A program made the position numbers and the translations under genes. Source: Aestuariibaculum lutulentum (GTDB lineage Bacteria; Bacteroidota; Bacteroidia; Flavobacteriales; Flavobacteriaceae). Taken from it: DNA of 64,000 nt. The notes under the pieces were generated by a model. It searched no databases. It saw only the letters and a program-made list of their open reading frames with translations, and was not told the DNA's origin. Below are positions 35,866 to 45,718 of this stretch, piece after piece. Location of the stretch: NCBI RefSeq assembly GCF_032926325.1, contig NZ_CP136709.1:1091501-1155500 (forward strand). Direction: 5' to 3'. The stretch's first letter is position 1. The number at the start of each line of letters is the position of its first letter.

Positions 35866-36345
35866 ATGAAACTATTTCCTAGTAAAATTTTTAAAACAGA
35901 ATTGAGAAACGATTATTTAATCTCAATGCAAAATCTAAAATCTAATACAGACATTACAGATACATTGGTTTCAAACCATACTAATAAAGCGTTTCGTGGA
36001 CTTGTGGATGAAGTTGGATTTAAAATTATTTCTTCAGAAATAGGACGTGGCGCGGTTTGCGTGTTAATTGGGAATTTTAACGGAAAAACTGGCGAAATCG
36101 AAGTAAGAATCCATAATGCCTTTAAAGTCATGTTTTCTATTATTTTATCATACCCCTTTATTGGATTTGGAATAATTTCATATACCCAAGGAATGGAAAA
36201 AGGAATTAACTTCCTTCCAATCCTATTATTCGGTTTTCTTTTCATAAGATTTATTTTTATAGGGTTTGGTTTTCGATTAATTTCAAAAACGAGCATAAAT
36301 AAACTGACCGAAATTTTGGAAATAATAGAATTAAATGAAAAATAA
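35866..36345 (+). CDS. Hypothetical protein with two membrane segments
   Basis: 159 residues, no signal peptide. The first 85 residues are soluble (RGLVDEVGFKIISSEIGRGAVCVLIGNFNGKTGEIEVRIHNAFK), followed by two hydrophobic segments (about 88-106 and 115-136) and a short helical tail. I do not recognise the family. A candidate promoter lies upstream (TTTG at 35811-35814, CATATTTG at 35838-35845). The next gene starts 9 bp downstream, so both are probably one transcript. Confidence 0.65.
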   Translation: MKLFPSKIFKTELRNDYLISMQNLKSNTDITDTLVSNHTNKAFRGLVDEVGFKIISSEIGRGAVCVLIGNFNGKTGEIEVRIHNAFKVMFSIILSYPFIGFGIISYTQGMEKGINFLPILLFGFLFIRFIFIGFGFRLISKTSINKLTEILEIIELNEK

Positions 36346-36354
36346 AAATTCAGT

Positions 36355-36798
36355 ATGGGTAAAACAATAGAATTTCTTAATACGCTTGACGATGTTGAGT
36401 TAGCCTTCTTTGTTAAATATAAAATTGGCACTTACACTAAACCAACTCAAGAGATAATTAAAGAATATATCTACACCAAAAATCTTACAGAAGATAAAAT
36501 AGAACAACTAATTAATAAAAAGCACCTTAAAGCAAACTATAATAAAGACCTAAAAATGTGTCCTCGATGTTGTTCTACTAAAATTCGTACTGATAAAGTT
36601 GAATGGACAAATACATCCAATGCTCCTGGCTTTGCAAATGAAGTAGCCGTTCTTTCAGGTATGGCAGGAGATGTAACCTATAAAAACAATGTTATTTGTG
36701 ACGTATGTGGCTATTGGCTTGAAGACCCCAATAACGAGCGTCCTGTTAGATTTCAAAGTAAAATCATGAATTACCTTTGGGATCTTTTTAACATGTAA
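36355..36798 (+). CDS. Hypothetical protein with paired zinc-ribbon cysteines
   Basis: 147 residues, soluble. An N-terminal helical part (LNTLDDVELAFFVKYKIGTY...EDKIEQLINKKHL) is followed by a zinc ribbon. MCPRCCSTKIR supplies CxxC, and VICDVCGYWLED supplies the second CxxC about 45 residues later. Four-Cys ribbons bind one zinc. The family is unknown to me. It pairs with the preceding membrane-protein gene (9-bp gap) and converges on the penicillin-binding protein gene with 6 bp between stops. Confidence 0.65.
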   Translation: MGKTIEFLNTLDDVELAFFVKYKIGTYTKPTQEIIKEYIYTKNLTEDKIEQLINKKHLKANYNKDLKMCPRCCSTKIRTDKVEWTNTSNAPGFANEVAVLSGMAGDVTYKNNVICDVCGYWLEDPNNERPVRFQSKIMNYLWDLFNM

Positions 36799-36804
36799 CC
36801 TTAT

Positions 36805-39045
36805 TTACTTCCTCTTAAACTTACGTTCCTTTTTCTTGTTAGCAAATAGTCGCTTTATAAAGCCATCTCGTTTTTCGGGTTCACAATCCAGGTCTTGTAA
36901 AACTTCATCTGAAGGTGTTTCAAACTTCGATTTAGTGATTCCATTAAATTTGGAGTCAGCATTTAGTTTTTGATAAAACCTGGCAAAAATCGGCAATGCC
37001 GAATTGGCACCCTGACCAATCCCTGTAGTTCGAAACCCAATGCTATGATTATCGTTCCCCACCCAGGTTACTGTAACCAATTTAGGCGTAATGCCAACAA
37101 ACCAACCATCTTTATTATTTTGCGTGGTTCCCGTTTTACCGGCAATGTCGTTTGTTAGATTATAACTTGAACGCAAACGAGTGGCGGTTCCGGTATTAAC
37201 CGTCGATTGCATAATTTGTAACATCACCTCGCGCGTGTAATCGCTGTAGGCTTGTTCTTCGGCTATTTCTGGTTTAAACTCTGCAATAACATGTCCGTTT
37301 TTATCGGTTATTTTTGTAATCGCAAACGGTTTTACTGGTTTACTATCGTTTACATAGCTGGCGTAAGCTCCGGTTAATTCGTTCAGATTAATTTCAGCAA
37401 CCCCTAAAGCCAAAGAAGGTTCTTCTGGTAATTCCTTTTGAATACCCATTTTAGCAGCCTGCTCAATTACCTTTTCAATACCCACTTTATTCAGCACTTT
37501 AACGGCAATGGTATTAACCGACTGACTTAACGCTGTTTCCAGATTATAGTTTAAATAGTCGTCATCTTCATCAATTCCGGCATTGGTTGGTGTCCAATCG
37601 TCAAAATCGGTGTACGTCACAGCCGATAATGAAAAATAAGTGCACGGTTTCATGCCGTCTTCAATAGCCGCCGTATATACAAATGGCTTAAAGGTTGACC
37701 CTACCTGACGCTCACTTTGCGATACGTGATCGTATTTAAAAAATCGGTAATCAATACCACCAATGTAGGTTCTAATGGCTCCAGTTTGTGGCTCAATAGA
37801 TAGCATACCTGTATTTAAAAATTTCAGGTAATGTTTTAAACTATCAATAGTTGAAACATTTTTTATGGTGTCACCTCTCCATTCGAACAATTCGGTTTTT
37901 CGTTTTACCGATAAAGAATCCTGAATCTGCTTATCGGTTAAGCCCTTACCTTTGTACGTTTTATAAGCTGGTAAGGTTTTTATAGCTGCATTAACGACTT
38001 TCTTTGTGTTCCAGGGTGCATATTTCCCATACGATAGTTCATGAGCTTTCTGTAAACTGGTTAAGTGTTCTGTCATGGACGTTTCTGCCAAAGCCTGCAT
38101 CGTGGAATCTAAAGTGGTATGAACCACCAGTCCGTCGCGATACAAGTCGTAAGATTCACCATCCGGTTTCTTCAATGTATCTAATATTGCTTTGAGTTCC
38201 TTTTTTACAGTTTCTCTGAAATAAGGAGCAAGACCTACATCGTGATTAAAGGATTTGTAATTCAAAACCAGTTCCTGAGTAGTTAACGAATCGGCTTCGG
38301 CTTCTGTTAAATAATCATACTTATACATTTGCTGAAACACCACATCTCTGCGCGATTTCGTGCGGTCTCGATGTAATCTTGGATTATAATAACTGGTGGC
38401 TTTTAAAGTTCCTATTAACGCAGCTGCTTCAGAATAATTTAAATCAATGGCTGGCTTATTGAAAAACTTTCGTGAAGCACTTTCAATTCCGTAGGTATTA
38501 TCAGGAAAGGGTACCGTATTTAAATACATGGTGAGGATATCGTTTTTAGAATAAATATCCTCGATACGTTTAGCAATAATAGACTCCTTAAACTTATTAA
38601 TGAGCATACTAAATACAACGTAATTTTTCCTTCCGAATAAATTTTTAGCCAATTGAAGGGTTATGGTACTCCCCCCGCCTGCAGATTTATCCCGAAGAAT
38701 AATATTCTTAACGAATACACGCAGTAAACTCACATTATCGACACCGTCATGCTCATAAAATCGAACATCTTCAGTAGCTACTAAGGCATCAATTATATTT
38801 TTTGGAATATCTTCAAATTCCAATGGTTGCCTATCGTAAATGTAATACTTGCCGATAAGCTTACCATCTTTATCAAGTAGCTGCGTTGCTTCAGCTTGTT
38901 TAATAGAACTTAAATCTTCCTTTGTTGGCAACTTTCCAAAAACACCTAAAAATACACTCGCATAAATAAGTGCAAAAAAGCCAACAACCGAAACACCTAC
39001 TATTACCGCCCATCTAATCCACTTTCGCTTTAATAGTAATTTCAT
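36805..39045 (-). CDS. Class A penicillin-binding protein (PBP1A-like)
   Basis: 746 residues, bifunctional peptidoglycan synthase. One N-terminal membrane anchor (about 12-34) is followed by a GT51 glycosyltransferase domain with catalytic E92 in ATEDVRFYEHDGVD and the GGSTITLQLAKNLF motif. The transpeptidase domain has the active-site STFK (S450, K453), SVN (509-511) and KTGT (637-640). The C-terminal tail is very basic. It acts at the inner membrane facing the periplasm. It is 35 bp downstream of hflX on the same strand. Confidence 0.94.
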   Translation of the reverse strand: MKLLLKRKWIRWAVIVGVSVVGFFALIYASVFLGVFGKLPTKEDLSSIKQAEATQLLDKDGKLIGKYYIYDRQPLEFEDIPKNIIDALVATEDVRFYEHDGVDNVSLLRVFVKNIILRDKSAGGGSTITLQLAKNLFGRKNYVVFSMLINKFKESIIAKRIEDIYSKNDILTMYLNTVPFPDNTYGIESASRKFFNKPAIDLNYSEAAALIGTLKATSYYNPRLHRDRTKSRRDVVFQQMYKYDYLTEAEADSLTTQELVLNYKSFNHDVGLAPYFRETVKKELKAILDTLKKPDGESYDLYRDGLVVHTTLDSTMQALAETSMTEHLTSLQKAHELSYGKYAPWNTKKVVNAAIKTLPAYKTYKGKGLTDKQIQDSLSVKRKTELFEWRGDTIKNVSTIDSLKHYLKFLNTGMLSIEPQTGAIRTYIGGIDYRFFKYDHVSQSERQVGSTFKPFVYTAAIEDGMKPCTYFSLSAVTYTDFDDWTPTNAGIDEDDDYLNYNLETALSQSVNTIAVKVLNKVGIEKVIEQAAKMGIQKELPEEPSLALGVAEINLNELTGAYASYVNDSKPVKPFAITKITDKNGHVIAEFKPEIAEEQAYSDYTREVMLQIMQSTVNTGTATRLRSSYNLTNDIAGKTGTTQNNKDGWFVGITPKLVTVTWVGNDNHSIGFRTTGIGQGANSALPIFARFYQKLNADSKFNGITKSKFETPSDEVLQDLDCEPEKRDGFIKRLFANKKKERKFKRK

Positions 39046-39080
39046 TAATCTAACCTTTTTGGGTTCCTGGATTATATACG

Positions 39081-40301
39081 TTAGGAATCGATATTTTCGT
39101 CGTAATCAGGGTAAAGAAAATTATTATAAGGGAAACGGGTGATATGAATTTCACGCACTTCATTATACACTCGCTTTTTAAAATCTTCTAAATTTTCTTT
39201 ATTTACAGCTGAAATAAATAAGGCATTCTCCCCCATTTTACTCATCCAGGTTTTCTTCCATTCCTCCAGCGAATAGTGTCTTTTGGTGCGTTCGATATCA
39301 AACTCATCATCACTTTCAAATGGTTCTGGTTTATAGGCATCAATTTTATTAAACACCATAATGGTAGGCTTATTGACACTGTCAATCTCTCCTAAAATTT
39401 TATTTACCGACTCGATATGTTCTTCAAAATTAGGATGTGAAATATCGACCACATGTAATAATAAATCGGCTTCACGAACCTCATCAAGTGTACTTTTAAA
39501 ACTCTCTACCAACTGTGTTGGTAACTTACGAATGAATCCTACGGTATCACTTAATAAGAACGGTAAATTTTGAATCACCACTTTTCTAACGGTCGTATCA
39601 AGCGTGGCGAACAGTTTGTTTTCGGCAAACACTTCACTTTTACTTATTACATTCATTAAAGTCGATTTCCCAACATTGGTATATCCAACAAGGGCCACAC
39701 GTACCATAGCTCCTCGATTACCGCGTTGCACAGACATTTGCTTATCGATGGTTTTTATACGTTCTTTAAGTAAGGAAATTTTATCACGAACAATACGTCT
39801 ATCGGTTTCTATCTCGGTTTCACCAGGTCCACGCATTCCAATACCCCCTTTTTGACGCTCAAGGTGGGTCCACATACCTCTTAAACGTGGTAATAAATAC
39901 TCACACTGTGCCAACTCTACCTGCGTACGGGCATAACTGGTTTGCGCTCGCTGCGCAAAAATATCAAGAATTAAATTGGTTCGATCTAATACCTTGCAAT
40001 TTAATATTTTACTAATGTTACGCTCCTGAGCAGCCGATAATTCGTCATCAAAAATGGCTGTACCTATATCATTTTCTTCAATAAACTCTTTAACATCTTC
40101 AATCTTACCTGTACCAATAAAAGTTTTAGAATTTGGCATATCCATTTTCTGGGTAAAGCGTTTTACAACTTCACCACCAGCGGTATAAGTTAAAAACTCT
40201 AGCTCATCTAAATACTCTTTAGATTTGGCTTCGTCCTGATCTTTAGTTACAATACCAATTAGTACAGCTTTCTCTAAGTTTATATCTTTTTTCTCTAACA
40301 T
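39081..40301 (-). CDS. hflX: Ribosome-associated GTPase HflX
   Basis: 406 residues. The N-terminal nucleotide-binding domain and helical linker contain TFIGTGKIEDV, RTQVELAQCEYLLPRL and KGGIGMRGPGETEIETDRR, all HflX hallmarks. The G domain has GYTNVGKS (206-213), DTVGF and NKID. HflX splits stalled 70S ribosomes, for example after heat shock. A TAACTTTG promoter element lies 16 nt upstream. Confidence 0.95.
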   Translation of the reverse strand: MLEKKDINLEKAVLIGIVTKDQDEAKSKEYLDELEFLTYTAGGEVVKRFTQKMDMPNSKTFIGTGKIEDVKEFIEENDIGTAIFDDELSAAQERNISKILNCKVLDRTNLILDIFAQRAQTSYARTQVELAQCEYLLPRLRGMWTHLERQKGGIGMRGPGETEIETDRRIVRDKISLLKERIKTIDKQMSVQRGNRGAMVRVALVGYTNVGKSTLMNVISKSEVFAENKLFATLDTTVRKVVIQNLPFLLSDTVGFIRKLPTQLVESFKSTLDEVREADLLLHVVDISHPNFEEHIESVNKILGEIDSVNKPTIMVFNKIDAYKPEPFESDDEFDIERTKRHYSLEEWKKTWMSKMGENALFISAVNKENLEDFKKRVYNEVREIHITRFPYNNFLYPDYDENIDS

Positions 40302-40317
40302 ACTTATAAATAATATG

Positions 40318-40325
40318 CAAAGTTA
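40318..40325 (-). promoter_or_regulatory. Candidate -7 element of the hflX promoter
   Basis: On the minus strand TAACTTTG matches TAnnTTTG and ends 16 nt before the hflX ATG. No TTTG is evident at -33. Confidence 0.45.
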
Positions 40326-40379
40326 CATAATTGCATCCATTTTAATTTTTATATTTTTAGTCCGAAATAAAAGCATACT

Positions 40380-41348
40380 ATGACCGATTTTGATGATGTT
40401 GAAGTAAGACCTGAGTTACACACTACGGCATTTTACAATCTTGAAAACCTGTTCGATATTTACGACGATCAATATACCAACGATAACGATTTTTTACCCA
40501 TTTCTAAAAAAAAGTGGACACCAAAGCGTTACGAAAATAAGCTACGAAAATTAAGTTATGCCATTTCTAATATCGGGCGGAAGGAAACTGGAAAACATCC
40601 GGCATTAATTGGAATCGCAGAAGTTGAAAATGCTACCGCCATTGAAGCCTTAATTAAATACAAACATTTAGAGGATTATAATTACGGTTATGTACATTAT
40701 AACTCACCCGACGAGCGCGGTATTGATGTGGCGTTAATTTATGATCGAGATGTATTTGAAGTCTCCAATTCTGAAACCTATACCATAACTTTATTTGACG
40801 ATGATGGCTCACAGGATTATACCCGAGACATTTTACTGGTTTCTGGTTTATTAGATGGCTTACCAGTTAAGGTGCTTGTTAATCACTGGTCGTCGAGGCG
40901 TGAAGGTGAAAAAGAGACAGAACCTAAACGCATTGTGGCATCAAAACGTTTAAGTGAAGTTATTGATGAATTAAGACAAGTACAACCTGAAGCCAAACTT
41001 ATTATTATGGGCGATTTTAACGACGATCCATCAAGCATAAGTATTAAATCGTTGGTTGAGGCACAAAACCTGTACAACCCTATGGAAACGCTTCGCTCGT
41101 ATAGCCGCGGAACAACGTACCATAGCCGCCAATGGAATTTATTCGACCAGATTATCATTTCTACAAACTTCTTTGAAAACACCCCTAATAGCTTAGAATT
41201 TTATTCCGCAAATATTTTCGATGAAGACTTTTTAAAACAATTTGATGGAAAATTTAAAGGCACACCATTCAGAACGTATGTAGGCACTAAATATCACGGT
41301 GGTTACAGCGACCATTTTCCGGTATACGCTATTTTTAAGAAAAACTAA
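40380..41348 (+). CDS. Endonuclease/exonuclease/phosphatase family protein, no signal peptide
   Basis: 322 residues. Catalytic residues of the superfamily are present: N20 and E22 (FYNLENLF), E81 (GIAEVEN), a substrate-contact segment HYNSPDERGIDVALIYD, VNHWSSRREGE, D212 and N214 (GDFNDDP), FDQIII and the closing YSDHFPVY. The enzymes hydrolyse phosphodiester or phosphoester bonds with Mg2+. No signal peptide precedes MTDFDDVEV and none is coded upstream in frame, so it is probably cytoplasmic. It is a paralogue of the exported protein at 45719-46771 (same motifs in the same order), with the TonB-receptor/lipoprotein pair between them. Confidence 0.88.
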   Translation: MTDFDDVEVRPELHTTAFYNLENLFDIYDDQYTNDNDFLPISKKKWTPKRYENKLRKLSYAISNIGRKETGKHPALIGIAEVENATAIEALIKYKHLEDYNYGYVHYNSPDERGIDVALIYDRDVFEVSNSETYTITLFDDDGSQDYTRDILLVSGLLDGLPVKVLVNHWSSRREGEKETEPKRIVASKRLSEVIDELRQVQPEAKLIIMGDFNDDPSSISIKSLVEAQNLYNPMETLRSYSRGTTYHSRQWNLFDQIIISTNFFENTPNSLEFYSANIFDEDFLKQFDGKFKGTPFRTYVGTKYHGGYSDHFPVYAIFKKN

Positions 41349-41357
41349 GACATAAAA

Positions 41358-41380
41358 AAACCGCCCTTTTCAGGCGGTTT
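41358..41380. terminator. Bidirectional terminator between converging genes
   Basis: Arms AAACCGCC (41358-41365) and GGCGGTTT (41373-41380) with a 7-nt loop, with A-runs on the left and T-runs on the right. It serves the gene ending at 41348 (+) and the lipoprotein gene ending at 41406 (-). Confidence 0.85.
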
Positions 41381-41405
41381 TTTTTATGATTTAAACTCCA
41401 ACAGA

Positions 41406-42755
41406 CTATTCACCAAACACCTGAACATTATCAATTTCATAGGTTGAAGAAGCAGAAGTGGTAGATGTATATTTAAACGCAATAAATAAATTTCCTCCGG
41501 CAGCGGCCGATACATCGACATCACCAGAATCGGTCCATGAGGACCAGCTGTTTATATTGGTATCGAAATCGGCGGTTAGTTGCACCCAGGTACCATCGGT
41601 TGTTGGGTCGCCGCCCATATAATCTGTGCACATGTACAATTCAATATCATTACCAGCATAACGCTTCACCGTCTGGAACGTTAATGTTGCTGAAGTTACA
41701 CTCGATAAATCAATAGCTTTTGATATTAACCAATCTTCATTGTCTTTGTTACCACTACTATAACCCGACATGGTAGCACTATCGTTTGGATTTCCAAAGG
41801 TATTGTAATACCAAACCTGATCTCCAACAACACTGTAGGTTGTCCATTTATTCAAATTTCCGGAAGAAAAAGAATCTTCAAATAACGGATCGCAACGGCT
41901 TCCATCGAACATCACATCCTCGGTATCGCGAATGAACAGCTGATAATCTGAATTATACTTGCTAAAAACCGCTACAATAGACCCTTGACCTGCAGGAAAA
42001 GGTTTGCCTTTAAAATCAGCAAAACCACTGTTTCTTATAATAGTTTGTGAATTATCTTCACAGTTTTTTAAATATCTGTTAACTGTAAAGGTATTATCCG
42101 CATTACCGTACGGCTGTCCTACTTCAGAACTACTTAACTGCATATTATCAATCTGAACCAACATGTTTATATAATTGTCGCTAAACTCAGATGGGGTAAT
42201 AACTTTTGGAACAATGTTAGCTACTTCAGCTGAACGAATAATATACTTGTTAAAATCAAAAGCAGAAATTCTGCCAACACTGGTCCCTTCAATCGCTCCA
42301 ATATGTAAAACACCATTAAACTCATCCATACCTAAAGGTGATAACTTGTTACCTAAACTATCCTTTCTATCAGGATCATTTAGAACAATATAAACTTTTT
42401 GCCCCGGTTTATATAAGGCATACAAGGAGGTAACATCAACATCCAACTGAATCGCTGCCGTCGGATCTTCAGGTTTATCCTGAATGATTAATACTTTATA
42501 TAAGTTACCGGCTTCATCGTTAGATACCACATAACCTTCTATATATAGTTTCCCTCCATTATTAGACTCTCCAAAATCTACCAGACCCCCGGCATACATA
42601 TCTTTTACAATAGAAATCGTTGTCTTGTCTTCATCCTTAATATTTGGTTCTTCAACTTCTACACTAGGTATCGAATAATCGTCGTCATGCACACAGGATG
42701 TCAAGGCCAGCACAAAACTTAGTGCCAGAGTTAAATATATAGTCGTCGTTTTCAT
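41406..42755 (-). CDS. Surface lipoprotein with DUF5689 (OB-fold-like) and choice-of-anchor-J domains
   Basis: 449 residues. The signal peptide ends LALTSC (Cys21). Residues about 35-240 resemble DUF5689, an OB-fold-like module (LYIEGYVVSNDEAGNLYKVLIIQD, AIQLDVDVTSLYALYKPGQKVYIVLN). Residues about 285-449 form a choice-of-anchor-J-like jelly roll (FEDSFSSGNLNKWTTYSV, EDWLISKAIDLSSVTSATLTFQ, IAFKYTSTT, YEIDNVQVFG). It has no SusD-type TPR features. The start at 42755 leaves a clean signal peptide; an ATG 14 codons upstream does not. It lies 62 bp after its TonB-receptor gene, so the two form a receptor/lipoprotein pair. Confidence 0.85.
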   Translation of the reverse strand: MKTTTIYLTLALSFVLALTSCVHDDDYSIPSVEVEEPNIKDEDKTTISIVKDMYAGGLVDFGESNNGGKLYIEGYVVSNDEAGNLYKVLIIQDKPEDPTAAIQLDVDVTSLYALYKPGQKVYIVLNDPDRKDSLGNKLSPLGMDEFNGVLHIGAIEGTSVGRISAFDFNKYIIRSAEVANIVPKVITPSEFSDNYINMLVQIDNMQLSSSEVGQPYGNADNTFTVNRYLKNCEDNSQTIIRNSGFADFKGKPFPAGQGSIVAVFSKYNSDYQLFIRDTEDVMFDGSRCDPLFEDSFSSGNLNKWTTYSVVGDQVWYYNTFGNPNDSATMSGYSSGNKDNEDWLISKAIDLSSVTSATLTFQTVKRYAGNDIELYMCTDYMGGDPTTDGTWVQLTADFDTNINSWSSWTDSGDVDVSAAAGGNLFIAFKYTSTTSASSTYEIDNVQVFGE

Positions 42756-42817
42756 GATATTATTTTTTTTATATTTTTTGAATGCTTTGCAATTCATATA
42801 CTTTATGTTTTTATACT

Positions 42818-45586
42818 TTAAAATCTGAAATAAAGATTAAGGAAATAATTTGCACCACGCCCATACCAGTATTTTGGTCCGAATACTCGAGTAGAGTTAC
42901 TAACATCATCTCTTAACTCTCTGTAATTCGCTGCACGTCCCTGTTCAAAACCACCTGTTTTATATTCTTTATCCAGCACGTTACCAATACTAGCAAAGAA
43001 CCCAACATAATAATCGTCTATTTTCCAAGATTTACCCCCTATAAGGTTTACTACCAAATAGTCATCAAACTGTTCTTGTTTTAACAATTCTCTTGCTGTA
43101 GCTTCATCGTAATCGTTAAACGGCATACCATCTACCGGATCTGTGTAAAAGTTTGCTGTTCTTGTTATTGGACTAATATCCAAATATGTATTCGTAAAGA
43201 AATTTGCAGTTGCACCAAACCACCAGTAATCCGGATCGCGATATTCAAACCCAACAGAATACGCTCCTTGCGGACCACCTGCCACTTTGTAATCTTTCAT
43301 ACTTGCTGGCCCCTGAGGCGCTGTGGCGGCATCGGCTGTTAAAATTAAATTAGGGTTATTATCGTAAGTATATTGCCCGATAGAAGCCGCACCTTTTAAT
43401 TTAATCGTTGGTGTTACCTGAGCTTCAATACCGGTTTCAACTCCTAAATGTTTTTTATCAATCCCCTGAAGAATTTCACTCACAAACTCCGAGCTATCAG
43501 AAAATCCAGTTACCCCATCGGCATAATAAAACGAGATTTCGTTGGCATCTTCTGTTTTAATATAGAATCCGGTAACCCGTGCTTTAATCGTTGGGGAACG
43601 GAAAATATAACTCGCATCGAAGGAGGTGATCTTTTCTTCCGTAATATCAGGCACAATGTTATTATTAACCCGAGCATTGGAAAACGTGTTTCGTAAGGAT
43701 GGTGCACGAGTAATATAACCCGCATTGGCATCAAACAAATGCTTTCCGGTAAATTTATAAGTAAATCCACCTTTAGCTCCTATTCCAATAAAGTCTAATT
43801 TTTCTCCTTTTCCTAAAGAAATACCTGTATTGGCTTCGTTATCATACAACCCCTCCCGTTGATAATCGGTTTTTGAAATGCTTCCCGCTACATAAAAATC
43901 GATTTTATTGTATTTAAACTGTGCCTGAGCATACCCCGATAACACATTTGCATAAAGATTATAGTTGTATTTAAACTTTTCGCCTTCAATAGCTATACGG
44001 TTCGGGTTTTGTAAATCAAACTGGAAACCATCAAAAGAATCGACATTTAAAAAGCCATTTCCTCCTAATAAATCGATAATTTCAGCAAAGTTCTCAGATT
44101 TTAGTTTCTTATAATTTACTGAAGCATTTAATACAATGTTTTCATTTAATTCTGAATTTAGAATGGAATTGAATGTCCATTGCTTATCATCGTTTCGGTC
44201 TTCGTATAGCGCGTAAGTTGAATAATTCCCGATATTTTCTAAATTGGTTTGGTACAAACTGTTCCAGTCAATCTGGCCATCGTTTAAAAATTCCTGTTCA
44301 GCGAGATAAGCATTTGTATAATTTGGTCCATCATCTAATCCTAACCAAAAACTTGGTAATTTTTGGTAATATGCCGGACTCGGGTTAGAGCCTCCTCCAA
44401 CAGGAAAACCATCATCATTAAGACGTGTTCCTCCATAATCTAGTCGGCTGTTTCCAGTTTTTCCAAACTGATAACCAATATTTGTATTTAACGTGGTTTT
44501 ACTTGAAATATCCCAGTAATGATTCAACATTAAAATAGGCTCTTCTACTTCTTTAATACGCGAGTTCCGTTTTTCTCCTTCTTGCCAGCCCCAGTATTCA
44601 TTGTACTTTATACCTTTTAAATCGAAAACCTCCTGGGTGTTCGGTGCCGATTTTCCACGTCGGTTTGGCGCATAAATCGATGTAAAGTTAATACTGTGCT
44701 TATCGTTAATAACCTTCTCGATAGAGGCAAAAAGCGAATTAGAATCGTACAACGTAGCATCCTGATAGCCTTCGTTACCCCAGCGTCTTGACAGCATCAC
44801 CGTCATAGCCCAACCGCCATCCATTAAGCCAGTTGAATAGCTTGCCATCAATCTGTTGGTATAACTTCGATTAGATGACGAATATGTTAATTGCCCTCCT
44901 GGTCTGTAATTTGTGGCTCTGGTATTAATATTTGTTGTTCCCAAAACACCTCCAAAATTATAGGCCGAAGGTGTTAAACCTGTGGTTAATTCCTGATTTC
45001 TAACAACATCATTTAGTCCACCCCAGTTACTCCATTGCGGCCTTCCGTTATACATTTTATTCATTTCGACACCGTTAATCAATACCGAACCATTATCGGA
45101 ATCCAAGCCCCGAACTCTAAAAAAGGAAGAACTAAATTCAAAAGCTGCCGTACGCTGAAACACATCTAACGACGACATTAACAGTCCCGAAATATTATCA
45201 GCACCGCTGGTATCATCATTTAATTCGTCATCAGACAAGGTAATGGTAAATAACCCTTCGGAAGTGGTCATGTCAACATCCAGAGTGATATCTGAAAGAT
45301 CGACCGTTCTGTTTTCATTTACAACAATGGGAAATCTCTTGGTGATGTATCCGGGTTTCGATACGTTTAACATTTGTTCCCCAAGCGGAACATTACCCGA
45401 AAAAACAAATTTTCCTTTAGCATCAGTTTGTGCCGATAAAATTGTTTTCTCAACTGAAATGGTTACATCGGGTATAGGATTAAAGGAAACACCATCTTTA
45501 ACACTACCGGTAATAATGGTTTGTTGTGCAAAAGTGATGAAAACTGAAAAAAACCCGAGAAAAGACATGAGTAGTTTTTTTTTCAT
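42818..45586 (-). CDS. TonB-dependent receptor, pairs with the DUF5689 lipoprotein
   Basis: 922 residues. Signal peptide MKKKLLMSFLGFFSVFITFAQ is followed by a carboxypeptidase-regulatory-like domain (about 25-105: GSVKDGVSFNPIPDVTISVE). The plug comes next (RVRGLDSDNGSVLINGVEMNKMYNGRPQWSNWGGLNDV, ending NFGGVLGTTNINTRA), then a 22-stranded barrel that ends FLNLYFRF. The terminal Phe and aromatic belt are typical. It is an outer-membrane importer using TonB energy. The substrate is unknown. It has no SusD partner and instead precedes the DUF5689 lipoprotein. Confidence 0.92.
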   Translation of the reverse strand: MKKKLLMSFLGFFSVFITFAQQTIITGSVKDGVSFNPIPDVTISVEKTILSAQTDAKGKFVFSGNVPLGEQMLNVSKPGYITKRFPIVVNENRTVDLSDITLDVDMTTSEGLFTITLSDDELNDDTSGADNISGLLMSSLDVFQRTAAFEFSSSFFRVRGLDSDNGSVLINGVEMNKMYNGRPQWSNWGGLNDVVRNQELTTGLTPSAYNFGGVLGTTNINTRATNYRPGGQLTYSSSNRSYTNRLMASYSTGLMDGGWAMTVMLSRRWGNEGYQDATLYDSNSLFASIEKVINDKHSINFTSIYAPNRRGKSAPNTQEVFDLKGIKYNEYWGWQEGEKRNSRIKEVEEPILMLNHYWDISSKTTLNTNIGYQFGKTGNSRLDYGGTRLNDDGFPVGGGSNPSPAYYQKLPSFWLGLDDGPNYTNAYLAEQEFLNDGQIDWNSLYQTNLENIGNYSTYALYEDRNDDKQWTFNSILNSELNENIVLNASVNYKKLKSENFAEIIDLLGGNGFLNVDSFDGFQFDLQNPNRIAIEGEKFKYNYNLYANVLSGYAQAQFKYNKIDFYVAGSISKTDYQREGLYDNEANTGISLGKGEKLDFIGIGAKGGFTYKFTGKHLFDANAGYITRAPSLRNTFSNARVNNNIVPDITEEKITSFDASYIFRSPTIKARVTGFYIKTEDANEISFYYADGVTGFSDSSEFVSEILQGIDKKHLGVETGIEAQVTPTIKLKGAASIGQYTYDNNPNLILTADAATAPQGPASMKDYKVAGGPQGAYSVGFEYRDPDYWWFGATANFFTNTYLDISPITRTANFYTDPVDGMPFNDYDEATARELLKQEQFDDYLVVNLIGGKSWKIDDYYVGFFASIGNVLDKEYKTGGFEQGRAANYRELRDDVSNSTRVFGPKYWYGRGANYFLNLYFRF

Positions 45587-45694
45587 ACTTAATAATAAGA
45601 GTTAGTCAATATGCTATTTAACAGCAATTTAATCCTACTAATTTACATTATTTCTAATTAATATTTAAATTTGATAAGAACTTTGTAGCCAAAA

Positions 45695-45712
45695 TAACAT
45701 TAACGTAACATT
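45695..45712 (+). promoter_or_regulatory. TAACATT direct repeat, 11-bp period, before the exported EEP enzyme
   Basis: TAACATT occurs at 45695-45701 and 45706-45712, separated by AACG, giving an 11-bp (one helical turn) period. It overlaps the probable promoter: TTTG at 45682-45685, 20 nt before TAACATTT. This lies in the 132-bp divergent region between the TonB receptor and EEP genes. It may be an operator for a response regulator. The position so close to the ATG (45719) is unusual for an activator site. Confidence 0.35.
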
Positions 45713-45718
45713 TTTGTA

